This document shows positions 1-7,524 of a stretch of DNA of 64,000 nucleotides, piece by piece. The DNA is from Sphingobacteriaceae bacterium. Its GTDB lineage: Bacteria; Bacteroidota; Bacteroidia; Sphingobacteriales; Sphingobacteriaceae. The notes under the pieces were generated by a model. The model did no database searches and had not been told where the DNA came from. It worked only from the letters and a program-made list of their open reading frames with translations. The position numbers and the translations under genes were made by a program. The stretch spans positions 499,291 to 563,290 of the forward strand of contig JAGIAD010000001.1 of the NCBI GenBank assembly GCA_017745075.1, read 5' to 3'. Positions within the stretch are counted from its first letter, which is position 1. Each line of letters begins with the position of its first letter.

Positions 1-3
1 GTT

Positions 4-49
4 ACATATAAGCCCAATTACTGATATGTTCTTAAATGCCTTATATGGT
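4..49. repeat. Dispersed ACATATAAG...CTTATATGGT inverted-repeat element
   Basis: The arms ACATATAAG (4-12) and CTTATATGGT (40-49) are near-complementary and flank a short AT-rich interior. The same right half (TTAAATGnCTTATATGGT) recurs at 953-970, 18713-18731 and 18813-18831, so this is one member of a dispersed family. A GTGTCTTCGTGCCTTAGTGGT block belonging to a second family follows at 78-101. No coding content. Confidence 0.6.
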
Positions 50-105
50 GATATTTACCAGGCACAAAGCAATCTGGTGTCTTCGTGCCTTAGTGGTAAA
101 ACAAT

Positions 106-747
106 CTAATTATTCCAGATAAAAGGCGCCTGTTTTACAAACTCTCCCCCTCCTAACTGCTCAATAACAAACTGTGCAATATTGGCAGCGTAAATCTGAT
201 CGCCCTCGCAATTAACCAGGCTTGTTCCAATAGCCGTTTGTTCGTCGGTTTGAATAATTAAGGGTAAACGGATTAAAGTCCAATCGAGATCGCTTCCCAT
301 TAACATTTCATATTCCTTCTGACGATCGGCTGTTGAAATTGGAAAGTTCTCATGCATCCATTGGGTAGCAAATTTGGTTTTAACATCTTTTTCATCAAAA
401 GAAGTATCTACATTAATACCCGTTATGGCAATATAGCGCTTTATACCAAACCTTTCCATAGCGGTAATGATATTTACCGTAGACCGGGTAAATATGGTTT
501 TCTCACTGGCCGGATTACCTAAACCCAGCGCACTGAGTACAATATTACAATCATTTATAAGATCGTGTACCACCTCGCCATCACTAACATCCCCTGTAGT
601 AATAGTCAAACCTGAATGATTGAATTTGATTTTTTCGGGATTTCTGACCAGGGCCTTTACCCGGAAGTTTTGCGCCAGCAGCGCTTTTAAAATATAGGTG
701 CCGGCTTTACCTGTAGCACCAATTAAAGCAATTTTTAAATCTTGCAT
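106..747 (-). CDS. NAD(P)-binding Rossmann-fold protein (NAD(P)H-binding/NmrA-like)
   Basis: A 213-residue atypical short-chain dehydrogenase of the NAD(P)H-binding type. The N-terminus reads KIALIGATGKAG, the GxxGxxG dinucleotide-binding loop after the first beta strand, followed by a basic RNPEK segment typical of NADP-preferring members. There is no YxxxK catalytic pair, so it may act as a redox sensor or flavin/quinone reductase-like protein rather than a classical dehydrogenase. The ATG at 745-747 is the natural start. It stands alone, separated from trpA by two repeat elements. The substrate cannot be read from the sequence. Confidence 0.8.
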   Translation of the reverse strand: MQDLKIALIGATGKAGTYILKALLAQNFRVKALVRNPEKIKFNHSGLTITTGDVSDGEVVHDLINDCNIVLSALGLGNPASEKTIFTRSTVNIITAMERFGIKRYIAITGINVDTSFDEKDVKTKFATQWMHENFPISTADRQKEYEMLMGSDLDWTLIRLPLIIQTDEQTAIGTSLVNCEGDQIYAANIAQFVIEQLGGGEFVKQAPFIWNN

Positions 748-903
748 GATGTTCTCTTTATAAAATTCAGAAAATAATGTTTTAACCCTGTATCGGATGA
801 TAAGGGCATTCAGAACCAGGTTCTGTTAGGCGAATATTTTATAAAGAGATTTTAATGAGACTAATATACGAAAAAAATGCTCATCAGAGCGGTAGCCGTA
901 AAA

Positions 904-970
904 ACCATATAAGACATATAAGTTGCAGGTAAGCGGAATGCCTAATAGGTGCTTAAATGCCTTATATGGT
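904..970. repeat. Inverted-repeat element with perfect 10-bp ends (ACCATATAAG/CTTATATGGT)
   Basis: ACCATATAAG at 904-913 is the exact reverse complement of CTTATATGGT at 961-970. The interior shares sequence with the elements at the window start and near 18.7 kb. It lies in the 312-base gap between the Rossmann protein and trpA. The whole 748-1059 gap holds only this element and the one at 993-1053; I see no gene in it. Confidence 0.7.
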
Positions 971-992
971 AAAAATAGTTGGCACTTAATTA

Positions 993-1053
993 ACCACAAA
1001 CACACCAAGGCACAATTAGCTAATTTATTTGTGTCTTCGTGCCTTAGTGGTGA
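993..1053. repeat. CCACAAA...GGCAC / GTGCCTTAGTGGT imperfect inverted repeat
   Basis: A left half rich in CCACAAACACACCAAGGCAC faces a right half GTCTTCGTGCCTTAGTGG, forming an imperfect hairpin just downstream of the trpA stop. Similar half-sites occur at 58-101 and 55308-55325 and inside the tandem repeats at 58.1-58.9 kb. It could act as a 3' hairpin for the trp transcript; no clear U-tract follows. Confidence 0.5.
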
Positions 1054-1059
1054 AATTAA

Positions 1060-1827
1060 TTAATCCCTAAACTTCTTCATGAAGCTGCTGATGCTTTCTT
1101 CTAGATTACCATCGGCAATGGCTTTAACGAAAGCAGTACCAATAATAGCACCATTGCCATAGCTACAGGCTTTATCAAAAGTTTGTTTATCGCTGATCCC
1201 GAAACCGATCATAGTCGGGTTTTTCAGGTTCATGGCTTTAATGCGGCTAAAATAAGCTTCGGTGGTGTTACCCACTTCTAAATTTTTACCGGTAGTAGCC
1301 GACGATGAAAGCAGGTAAATAAAGCTATTGGTTAATCCGTCAATTTTATGGATGCGTTCTTCAGTTGTTTGTGGCGTAATCAGGAATACATTGCTCAGGT
1401 TGTGTTTTTCAAAGCATTCCTGGTAAAATTCTTCGTACTCTGCCATCGGCAAATCGGGTACAATGCAGCCATCTACCCCTGCTTCGGCACAGGCTTTACA
1501 AAAGTTTTCTACACCAAACTGCAAAACCGGGTTTACGTAACCCATTAACAAAACCGGGATGGTTACGTGTTTACGCAAATCTTTCAACTGTTCGAAAAGC
1601 ACCTTAAGCGTCATCCCCTGATCTAAGGCTTGCTTACTGCTGGCCTGGATTACCGGCCCATCGGCAACAGGATCTGAATACGGAAAGCCGATTTCTAAAA
1701 TATCAGCACCAGATTTTTGTAAAGCTTCGGCAATCTTGATGGTATCGCTCAAATTAGGGTAACCAGCGGTATAATAAATTGATAATATATTTTTCTTCTC
1801 CTGGAAGAGTTTTTTGATTCTGTTCAT
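1060..1827 (-). CDS. trpA: Tryptophan synthase alpha subunit
   Basis: Cleaves indole-3-glycerol phosphate to indole and glyceraldehyde 3-phosphate; indole passes to TrpB through the alpha2beta2 tunnel. The 255-residue length is normal. The EIGFPYSDPVADGP segment supplies the catalytic Glu (about residue 45) and Asp (about 56), and the GFGISD loop near residue 210 matches the phosphate-binding site. It is the last gene of the trpD-trpF-trpB-trpA operon and lies 108 bases after trpB, with a 24-bp perfect inverted repeat in the gap. Expression is probably governed by the Trp attenuator at 5.1-5.3 kb. Confidence 0.97.
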   Translation of the reverse strand: MNRIKKLFQEKKNILSIYYTAGYPNLSDTIKIAEALQKSGADILEIGFPYSDPVADGPVIQASSKQALDQGMTLKVLFEQLKDLRKHVTIPVLLMGYVNPVLQFGVENFCKACAEAGVDGCIVPDLPMAEYEEFYQECFEKHNLSNVFLITPQTTEERIHKIDGLTNSFIYLLSSSATTGKNLEVGNTTEAYFSRIKAMNLKNPTMIGFGISDKQTFDKACSYGNGAIIGTAFVKAIADGNLEESISSFMKKFRD

Positions 1828-1843
1828 TTCCTTCTATCGTTTT

Positions 1844-1929
1844 CGTCATTGCGAGGAACGAAGCAATTTACCACGATCGCTAAGATGCTAACCCAAAGCA
1901 TTAAGATTGCTTCGTTCCTCGCAATGACG
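1844..1929. repeat. 24-bp perfect inverted repeat between trpB and trpA
   Basis: The left arm at 1844-1867 and right arm at 1906-1929 are exact reverse complements (core GCGAGGAACGAAGC), separated by 38 bases. The element is inside an operon, so the stem would be transcribed and could affect mRNA stability or the trpB:trpA ratio. It resembles the dispersed Bacteroidota palindromes whose arms begin CGTCATTGCGAG. Confidence 0.85.
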
Positions 1930-1935
1930 GGCTTT

Positions 1936-3117
1936 CTATAAGTTAAAATATTTAATGTACGTATCCAGGTCCTTGTCACCACGGCCCGAAAGGCAAACCA
2001 CTACATTTTCGCCACCTTTAAATTCCATTTTTTCCAGGTAAGCCAATGCATGTGCACTTTCTATCGCCGGGATAATGCCTTCCAGTTTGGTGCACAATAG
2101 ACCCGCTTCCAGACTTTCATCGTCGGTAATGGAAACATACTGCCCCCTGCCGGTTTTAAACAAATGGGCATGTTGCGGACCAATACCAGGGTAATCCAGT
2201 CCGGCAGAAACCGAATGCGGCTCTACCACCTGGCCATCTTCCGTTTGCATTAAAATGCTCCGGCTACCATGTAAAACCCCTTCTTTGCCCAGGTAAGTGG
2301 TTGCCGCCGAGAATCCGCTCGAAACACCTTTACCAGCAGCTTCTACAGCAATCAGCTTTACCTTTTCATCGTCCATAAAGTGATAAAACATCCCCATGGC
2401 ATTACTACCACCACCTACACAAGCCAATACATAATCGGGCTGATCGCTGCCGGTTTGTTCCAATAATTGTTTTTTGGTTTCTTCTGAAATGATTGACTGG
2501 AAAATGGCTACCATATCAGGATAAGGATGCGGACCAACTACCGAACCAATAATATAGTGCGTATCAACCGGGTTGTTAATCCAATCGCGCATGGCCTCGT
2601 TGGTGGCATCTTTCAAAGTTTTACTGCCCGAACTTGCCGGAACTACCTTTGCACCCAGCATTTTCATACGGGCCACGTTTGGCGCCTGACGCTCGATATC
2701 TACCTCACCCATGTAAATAACACACTCCAGGTTACGCAAGGCACAAACCGTAGCCGTAGCCACACCATGCTGGCCGGCACCGGTTTCGGCAATGATCCGT
2801 TTTTTGCCCAGCTTCTCGGCCAGTAAAATCTGTCCGATGGTATTGTTTATTTTATGCGCGCCTGTATGATTTAAATCTTCCCTTTTCAGGAAAATATTGG
2901 CGCCATACTTTTCAGAATACCTTTTGGCCAGGTACAGTGGCGAAGGGCGGCCAACATAGTCTTTTAACAGCTGATGAAACTCCTTTTGAAACTCAGGATC
3001 AGCAATAATCTTTAAATAATTCTGACGCAGTTCTTCTACATTCGGATAAAGCATCTCGGGGATGTACGCACCTCCAAAATCTCCGTAATATCCTTTTTCG
3101 TTTACTTTGTATTTCAT
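1936..3117 (-). CDS. trpB: Tryptophan synthase beta subunit
   Basis: PLP enzyme that condenses indole with L-serine to give L-tryptophan. At 393 residues it has the usual length of TrpB1. HTGAHKINN near residues 84-92 carries the PLP lysine (about K89). GGGSNAMG near 235 is the phosphate-cradling glycine loop, and the C-terminal LSGRGDKD segment is characteristic. It sits between trpF and trpA in the minus-strand trp operon. Both flanking gaps contain palindromic elements rather than tight coupling, which is unusual for a trp operon. Confidence 0.98.
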   Translation of the reverse strand: MKYKVNEKGYYGDFGGAYIPEMLYPNVEELRQNYLKIIADPEFQKEFHQLLKDYVGRPSPLYLAKRYSEKYGANIFLKREDLNHTGAHKINNTIGQILLAEKLGKKRIIAETGAGQHGVATATVCALRNLECVIYMGEVDIERQAPNVARMKMLGAKVVPASSGSKTLKDATNEAMRDWINNPVDTHYIIGSVVGPHPYPDMVAIFQSIISEETKKQLLEQTGSDQPDYVLACVGGGSNAMGMFYHFMDDEKVKLIAVEAAGKGVSSGFSAATTYLGKEGVLHGSRSILMQTEDGQVVEPHSVSAGLDYPGIGPQHAHLFKTGRGQYVSITDDESLEAGLLCTKLEGIIPAIESAHALAYLEKMEFKGGENVVVCLSGRGDKDLDTYIKYFNL

Positions 3118-3132
3118 ATGTTTTCAACTAGT

Positions 3133-3190
3133 TGTCACATTGAGCCTGTCGAAATGCGCTCGAAAGTCCTTCGACAGGCTCAGGATGACA
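3133..3190. repeat. GAGCCTGTCGAA/TTCGACAGGCTC inverted repeat between trpF and trpB
   Basis: Arms GAGCCTGTCGAA (3142-3153) and TTCGACAGGCTC (3170-3181) are perfectly complementary, with outer TGTCA/TGACA pairs at 3133-3137 and 3186-3190. The same design recurs at 62292-62361. It is a dispersed palindrome inserted within the operon. Confidence 0.8.
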
Positions 3191-3823
3191 TTATTTTGTA
3201 GTCATTTCTTTAATAAATTCTTTAATTTTCTCTGCATCCTTAAGGCCTGGTTCCGTTTCGAACCGGCTGTTAATGTCGAGGGCATATAAACGATCGTCGT
3301 TTATGTTTTTTATGGCTGTGGTATGTTCCAAATCAATTCCACCGCTCAAAAAGTAAGGTTTAGTGTAAGTATACCGGTCTAAAACAGACCAATTAAAGGT
3401 TTTGCCCGATCCGCCATGTGCCTTCGTTTTGGTATCGAACAGAAAATAATCTGTTGTAGCTAAGTAAGCTTCCAAAGCCGAAAAATCAAAATCTTCATCT
3501 ATACCGAAAGCCTTGATTACTTCTACGCTAGGAAAACTTAATTTTATCGCAGCGGTATACTCAGGCGATTCGCTTCCATGCAACTGAACAGCTTTTAACT
3601 TTAAGGTGCTGATTTTTTCTTTTACCTTTTCCAATTCTTCGTTCACGAATACGCCTACAGTTTTAATATCAGCAGGAATATATTTGATCAATTCTGCAGA
3701 AACATCGCTGATTACCCTTGGCGATTTTTCATAAAAGATAAAGCCCAGATAATCGGGCCGCAGCCCGGCAACCGCAGCAATATTGGCGGCCAAACGCATG
3801 CCACAAACCTTTAATTTTAGCAT
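3191..3823 (-). CDS. trpF: Phosphoribosylanthranilate isomerase
   Basis: Converts N-(5-phosphoribosyl)anthranilate to CdRP in tryptophan synthesis; a (beta/alpha)8 barrel of 210 residues. The N-terminus LKVCGM places the catalytic Cys at residue 7, and the FLFDTK segment near residue 134 supplies the catalytic Asp. The C-terminal SGGIDLEH and DINSRFE motifs are the phosphate-binding and closing strands. Its ATG overlaps the trpD stop by 7 bases (ATGCTAA), so translation is coupled. trpC, which often lies between trpD and trpF in relatives, is absent. Confidence 0.96.
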   Translation of the reverse strand: MLKLKVCGMRLAANIAAVAGLRPDYLGFIFYEKSPRVISDVSAELIKYIPADIKTVGVFVNEELEKVKEKISTLKLKAVQLHGSESPEYTAAIKLSFPSVEVIKAFGIDEDFDFSALEAYLATTDYFLFDTKTKAHGGSGKTFNWSVLDRYTYTKPYFLSGGIDLEHTTAIKNINDDRLYALDINSRFETEPGLKDAEKIKEFIKEMTTK

Positions 3824-4806
3824 GCCAGTAATTGTTTAAAACTGTGTAAAGCTTTTTTGCTCATCAGCGATTCTTCTGCTTCATAGTAGCAATCGGCAAA
3901 TGACAGTTCCGGTTTAATGGTCCGGATGGCTAATGCCGAATTGCAGAGTACCACGTTGTTCTGTACATCTGTTGCCTCGCCATTAAGTACATCCATAAAT
4001 ATTTTAGCCGATGATTCTACTGTATCGCCACCTTTTATCGCATCGGTTGATACTTTTTCAAAGCCCATATCATCGAGGGTTAAAATCTGCTCGCCTTTGT
4101 TGCTGAAGGTTTTTACATCGCAGGTAAGCGAAACCTCATCGTAGCCTTCCAGTGCATGCACAATGGTATAGTTTTTATCGGTATCCTGATATAAGTAGGC
4201 ATACAGGCGCGCCAGCTCCAGGCTAAATACGCCTACCATCTGGTGTTTGGGCTGCCCCGGGTTAACCATCGGGCCCAGCATATTGAAAAAGGTTTTCACG
4301 CCCAGCTCTTTCCTGATCGGGGCTACAATTTTCATGGCCGGGTTAAAAAGTGGCGCATGCAAAAAGCAAATGCCTGCCGCATCTAAATTGCTTTTTAAAG
4401 TAGCCTCATCATTGGTAAAGCTATAGCCCAGGTATTCCATCACGTTTGATGATCCGCAGCCCGAAGAAACACCGTAATTGCCATGTTTGGCTACATGGTG
4501 CCCTGCCCCCGCTACCACAAATGACGATAAGGTAGAAATATTGAAAGTGTCTTTGCCGTCGCCACCGGTACCGCAAAGGTCAATCAGTTCGTAGCCGGAT
4601 AGGTCTACCTTTACGCACATATCCAGCATGGCATCTCTAAAGCCCTGAAGCTCCTGCACCGTAATATTGCGCATGGCATAGGCTGTAATAAAAGCAGCAA
4701 TTTGCGACGAGTTGAAAGCACCTTCCGAAATGGAAATTAAGATGTTTCTGGCTTCTTCCCTGCTAAAGCTTTTGTTCTCAAATAAATGGTTTAATATCTT
4801 TTTCAT
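3817..4806 (-). CDS. trpD: Anthranilate phosphoribosyltransferase
   Basis: Transfers phosphoribosyl from PRPP to anthranilate. The DLCGTGGDGKDTFNIST segment is the PRPP-binding glycine loop, followed by the KHGNYGVSS motif. An upstream in-frame ATG exists at 4843-4845, but I chose the internal ATG at 4804-4806 (MKKILNHLF). It gives 329 residues, the family norm, and is preceded by a purine-rich stretch (AAGAGAGAA). This is the first enzyme gene after the attenuator. trpE and trpG, which would normally precede it, are not in the window. Confidence 0.95.
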   Translation of the reverse strand: MKKILNHLFENKSFSREEARNILISISEGAFNSSQIAAFITAYAMRNITVQELQGFRDAMLDMCVKVDLSGYELIDLCGTGGDGKDTFNISTLSSFVVAGAGHHVAKHGNYGVSSGCGSSNVMEYLGYSFTNDEATLKSNLDAAGICFLHAPLFNPAMKIVAPIRKELGVKTFFNMLGPMVNPGQPKHQMVGVFSLELARLYAYLYQDTDKNYTIVHALEGYDEVSLTCDVKTFSNKGEQILTLDDMGFEKVSTDAIKGGDTVESSAKIFMDVLNGEATDVQNNVVLCNSALAIRTIKPELSFADCYYEAEESLMSKKALHSFKQLLAC

Positions 4807-5118
4807 GTTTTGTTCTCTCTTGTTTGCCATGGTTCGTGTAAACACAAGTCATTTGCCTAATTCTTTTGCCACAGATAAACACAGATGCACACAGATTTTT
4901 CTGCACAACCATTTATCACATCCTGTTCCTGCGCCATGGTTCGTGTCATCACGAATCATCTACCATTTGCCTAATTTTTTTTGCCACAGATCTTATCCGT
5001 GTTTATTCTTTTTATCTGTGGTTCATTTCTCTTCTCTTTGGTTCGTATCTGCACGAACCATTTACCTTATTTATCAACCACTCCGTCCCTGCATGCACCC
5101 CTCAATGGGAGGGGAATA
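4807..5118. other. Non-coding spacer between the trp attenuator and trpD, made of repeat pieces
   Basis: No convincing gene. Three copies of a TGGTTCGTGT/ACGAACCA-type segment (about 4830, 4937 and 5039) alternate with two GCCACAGAT...TCTGTGG-type segments (about 4868 and 4983). A short hairpin CCCCTC-AATGG-GAGGGG sits at 5098-5114. If the trp transcript reads through the attenuator it carries this ~300-base leader before trpD. It may mark the place where upstream trp genes were lost or moved. Confidence 0.55.
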
Positions 5119-5120
5119 GC

Positions 5121-5158
5121 AAAAAAAGAGGATTGCTTTTTGGGCAATCCTCTTTTTT
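5121..5158 (-). terminator. Trp attenuator: intrinsic terminator stem after the leader peptide
   Basis: A 15-bp perfect stem (5122-5136 with 5144-5158, core GAGGATTGC/GCAATCCTC) with a 7-base loop. On the minus strand it is followed by seven U, and it begins about 40 bases after the leader-peptide stop. GGCATTTCC at the leader stop (5190-5198, minus strand) can pair with GGATTGCC in the left half of the stem, allowing one mismatch and one bulge. That is a plausible antiterminator. The flanking A/T runs would also let it act on plus-strand transcripts. Confidence 0.85.
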
Positions 5159-5197
5159 ATGTATAAAATATTTTAATATATATAACAACGGAAATGC

Positions 5198-5251
5198 CTA
5201 ACGAATTTCGTTATGCCACCACCAATTGTTATTTAAATTTTTAATTATCAT
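5198..5251 (-). CDS. trpL: Tryptophan operon leader peptide with three tandem Trp codons
   Basis: ATG at 5249-5251 opens a 17-codon frame, MIIKNLNNNWWWHNEIR, ending in TAG at 5198-5200. The run TGG TGG TGG (5215-5223) is the expected ribosome-stalling signal when charged tRNA-Trp is scarce. A ribosome stalled there would cover CATAACGAA and free the following segment for antiterminator pairing. A ribosome reaching the stop would mask it and let the terminator at 5121-5158 form. The peptide itself needs no function. Arrangement and order match classical trp attenuation; the regulatory outcome is inferred. Confidence 0.85.
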   Translation of the reverse strand: MIIKNLNNNWWWHNEIR

Positions 5252-5263
5252 GTTTGTATAAAG

Positions 5264-5296
5264 CAAATATTGACATACTTTTTTAATATTCCAAAA
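5264..5296 (-). promoter_or_regulatory. Likely trp operon promoter (-33 TTTTG, -7 AATATTTG)
   Basis: On the minus strand TTTTG (5292-5296) is followed after 20 bases by AATATTTG (5264-5271), a 7/8 match to the Bacteroidota -7 box TAnnTTTG. The expected start, near 5257, lies only about 6 bases before the leader-peptide ATG, so the leader mRNA would be almost leaderless. Confidence 0.55.
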
Positions 5297-5312
5297 TCTT
5301 TCTGAAAAATAT

Positions 5313-6254
5313 ATGGTCTTTTTTAAAAGAAAAGTACAGTTTAACGACGATCTGGGTTTTGCATCGAACCCGGTAACCAAAAACCAGCGGATGATTAATC
5401 CCGATGGTTCAGCAAACATTGAGCGTACCGGTCTGCCCTGGTTTAAATTCGACGATACCTACACCCGCCTGGTTACCATGAGCTGGCCCCGTTTCTTCCT
5501 GGTTATTCTGGTGGCTTATCTGCTGGTCAATACTTTTTTTGCCATACTCTATAACCTCATCGGGATCGAAAATTTAGTTGGCGCAAAAGGCATTACCCTT
5601 CGCGATCAGTTTTTCGATGCTTTTTTCTTTTCGGCCCAAACCATCTCTACTGTAGGTTACGGCCACATTTCGCCCCAGGGCTTTATCACCAGTGTGCTGG
5701 CCGCTTTCGAAAGTATGCTTGGACTGCTGGCCTTCGCCCTCGCTACAGGGTTATTGTATGGCCGTTTTAGCCGCCCCACTTCAAAAGTGAGTTTCAGCAA
5801 GAAAATGGTGATTGCGCCTTACCAGGGTGGCCATGGTTTAATGTGCCGGCTGGTTAATTTACGGCGCAACCAGCTCATTGAAGTGGAAGTGCAGATGGTA
5901 ATGTCATATAACGAAATCGTTGACGATAAACAGGTAAGGCGTTTTTATCCACTGCACCTGGAACGCGATAAAATCAGCATTCTCTCCTTAAACTGGACTT
6001 TGGTGCATCCCATTACCGAAGATAGCCCCTTATTCGAAAAATCGCTTATCGAATTACAGCTGGCAGAGGTTGAGGTGTTTGTAATGTTAAAGGCTTTTGA
6101 TGATACTTTTGCCCAAACTATCCACACGCGCACCAGTTACCAGGATGAAGAAATTGAAATGGATGCACGCTTTGAGAAAATGTATTACCATAACGAAACC
6201 GGTAAAACGGTGATGGATTACAGCAAGCTCGACGAGATTACAAAGACGGTATAG
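5313..6254 (+). CDS. Inward-rectifier-type potassium channel (KirBac family)
   Basis: A 313-residue inner-membrane K+ channel. An amphipathic slide region (GLPWFKFDDTYTRLVTMSWPRF) precedes TM1 (about 58-83). The pore helix leads into the selectivity filter TVGYG at residues 113-117, and TM2 follows (about 124-150). Residues ~160-313 form the beta-rich cytoplasmic Kir domain (VRLVNLRRNQLIEVEVQMVM-like strands and a late HTRTSYQDEE segment). Transcribed divergently from the trp leader. No partner genes hint at the ligand. Confidence 0.93.
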   Translation: MVFFKRKVQFNDDLGFASNPVTKNQRMINPDGSANIERTGLPWFKFDDTYTRLVTMSWPRFFLVILVAYLLVNTFFAILYNLIGIENLVGAKGITLRDQFFDAFFFSAQTISTVGYGHISPQGFITSVLAAFESMLGLLAFALATGLLYGRFSRPTSKVSFSKKMVIAPYQGGHGLMCRLVNLRRNQLIEVEVQMVMSYNEIVDDKQVRRFYPLHLERDKISILSLNWTLVHPITEDSPLFEKSLIELQLAEVEVFVMLKAFDDTFAQTIHTRTSYQDEEIEMDARFEKMYYHNETGKTVMDYSKLDEITKTV

Positions 6255-6355
6255 GGGTCTTTTTGTTTTTGAACAGTTTTTTTGGAAAGCAATGGTCGTG
6301 CTCATCGGTCGCGACAGTCCCGTCATTCGCTGCAATCTTTTTGTTTACTATTATC

Positions 6356-6405
6356 CTGAGGCACGAAGGATCTGCAAGCTATGAAACAGATGCTTCGTAC
6401 CTCAG
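6356..6405. repeat. CTGAGGCACGAAG.ATCTG inverted repeat
   Basis: Arms at 6356-6374 and 6387-6405 are complementary over 19 bases with two mismatches, with a 12-base loop. It lies between the convergent potassium-channel and esterase genes and may serve as a shared 3' hairpin. It belongs to the same general class of Bacteroidota intergenic palindromes as those at 3133, 7425 and 62292. Confidence 0.7.
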
Positions 6406-6523
6406 CATGACAGTCTATTGAAAGTTACTGCAAACAAAAAGGATTTCCGCTGCTACCGGGTTTAGTGGTTAAAGCTTCTGCAAAAAAGCCCGGCTACCGC
6501 ATTAAGGAATTAAGATTGCCTTG

Positions 6524-7363
6524 CTATGGCGATGTGTTTTGAATAAACCCCAAAATATCCTGATACAACTGGTTGCCGCCAAAAATCATCTGGCTAATCA
6601 TGGGTACATGGCTTTTGCCTTTAATTTCTTTCAGCTCAACCGGAATGCCATTGGCTTTTAGTTTTTCGTATAATCTGGGCGTTTGCAATTTAATGGCACC
6701 ATAAGTTTTAGCGCCATAAAACAGCAGGTGCGGGTTTTTGATCTGGTTTACATATTCCATCGGCGAAGCGATTTTCCAAACGTCAGCCTGTTCGGTAAAG
6801 GTTCTGATGAAATCGAAATAATAATGATCCTTTTCGGCCGTGGTTAAATATTCGTGCATATCCAGCCCGAAAGGATCATTGAGGATTACACCTTTAATCG
6901 GGTTTGCTATACCTGCCTGCATAAAATATTTCGGGTCGGCATTAATCAGTTCGGCGAGGTGCCCTCCTGCTGAATGGCCCATTACAAAAATCTTATCGGG
7001 ACTTGCCTGGTAGCTGCTTATATTTTCGCGTACCCATTTTAAGGCCAACGCACAATCATCAGCCATTTTTTCGTATTGCACATTGGGTGCCAGGGGATAA
7101 TTGATAATAACGGTAACCACTCCCTTGCGTGCAAAATTACGCCCCAGCCACCAGTAAGTTTCTTTCTTACCGCTACTCCAGGAGCCCCCGTGAATGAAAA
7201 CCAGTACCGGTTTATTTTTTATGCTATCGAGGCGATAAAATACATTCAGCGTATTAGCCTCTTCGTGATTACCTGCATAATTGATGTTTTTCGCCTTTTT
7301 TACCTGAGCCGAAGCCAGTAGGGTTTGAAACAGGAACATAAATAAAAGCAGGGGTTTAAACAT
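6524..7363 (-). CDS. Secreted alpha/beta-hydrolase (BD-FAE-like carboxylesterase)
   Basis: A 279-residue exported esterase. The N-terminal hydrophobic segment LLLFMFLFQTLLASAQ is a signal peptide ending AxA-Q. HGGSW (about residues 58-62) is the oxyanion-hole motif of the HSL/BD-FAE group, and GHSAGGH near residue 130 carries the nucleophilic Ser. Asp lies in the LFYGAKT-to-LQTPRLYE region, and the late KSHVPM gives the catalytic His. The substrate is unknown; relatives deacylate carbohydrates, kynurenine derivatives or small esters. Confidence 0.85.
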   Translation of the reverse strand: MFKPLLLFMFLFQTLLASAQVKKAKNINYAGNHEEANTLNVFYRLDSIKNKPVLVFIHGGSWSSGKKETYWWLGRNFARKGVVTVIINYPLAPNVQYEKMADDCALALKWVRENISSYQASPDKIFVMGHSAGGHLAELINADPKYFMQAGIANPIKGVILNDPFGLDMHEYLTTAEKDHYYFDFIRTFTEQADVWKIASPMEYVNQIKNPHLLFYGAKTYGAIKLQTPRLYEKLKANGIPVELKEIKGKSHVPMISQMIFGGNQLYQDILGFIQNTSP

Positions 7364-7424
7364 AGGGGTTAATTATCGCAATAGTAAATAAACGAAATTG
7401 TTGTTGGGGTGGATTTTGGCAAAG

Positions 7425-7508
7425 CGTCATTTCGAGCGGAGTGCAACGGAGTCGAGAAATCTAATTAAAGAGATCTCTCCATTTCGCTACGCTTCAGTCG
7501 AGATGACG
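7425..7508. repeat. CGTCATtTCGA...TCGAgATGACG inverted-repeat element
   Basis: Outer arms CGTCAT (7425-7430) and ATGACG (7503-7508) enclose further nested complementarity (GAGAAATCT/AGATCTCTC, TCGAGCGGAGTG-like halves). A longer relative occurs at 54352-54478, where the same interior words GAGTGCAACG and TCGAGAA reappear. Non-coding. Confidence 0.7.
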
Positions 7509-7524
7509 GTTTTACGATAGATCT

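Noticed and set aside
826..1008. 60-codon open frame on the minus strand
   Set aside because: It lies across the ACCATATAAG inverted-repeat element and has no start signal or domain.
4866..5201. 111-codon open frame overlapping the trp leader region
   Set aside because: It runs antisense through the attenuator and repeat pieces, with biased, Cys/His/Leu-rich composition typical of chance frames.
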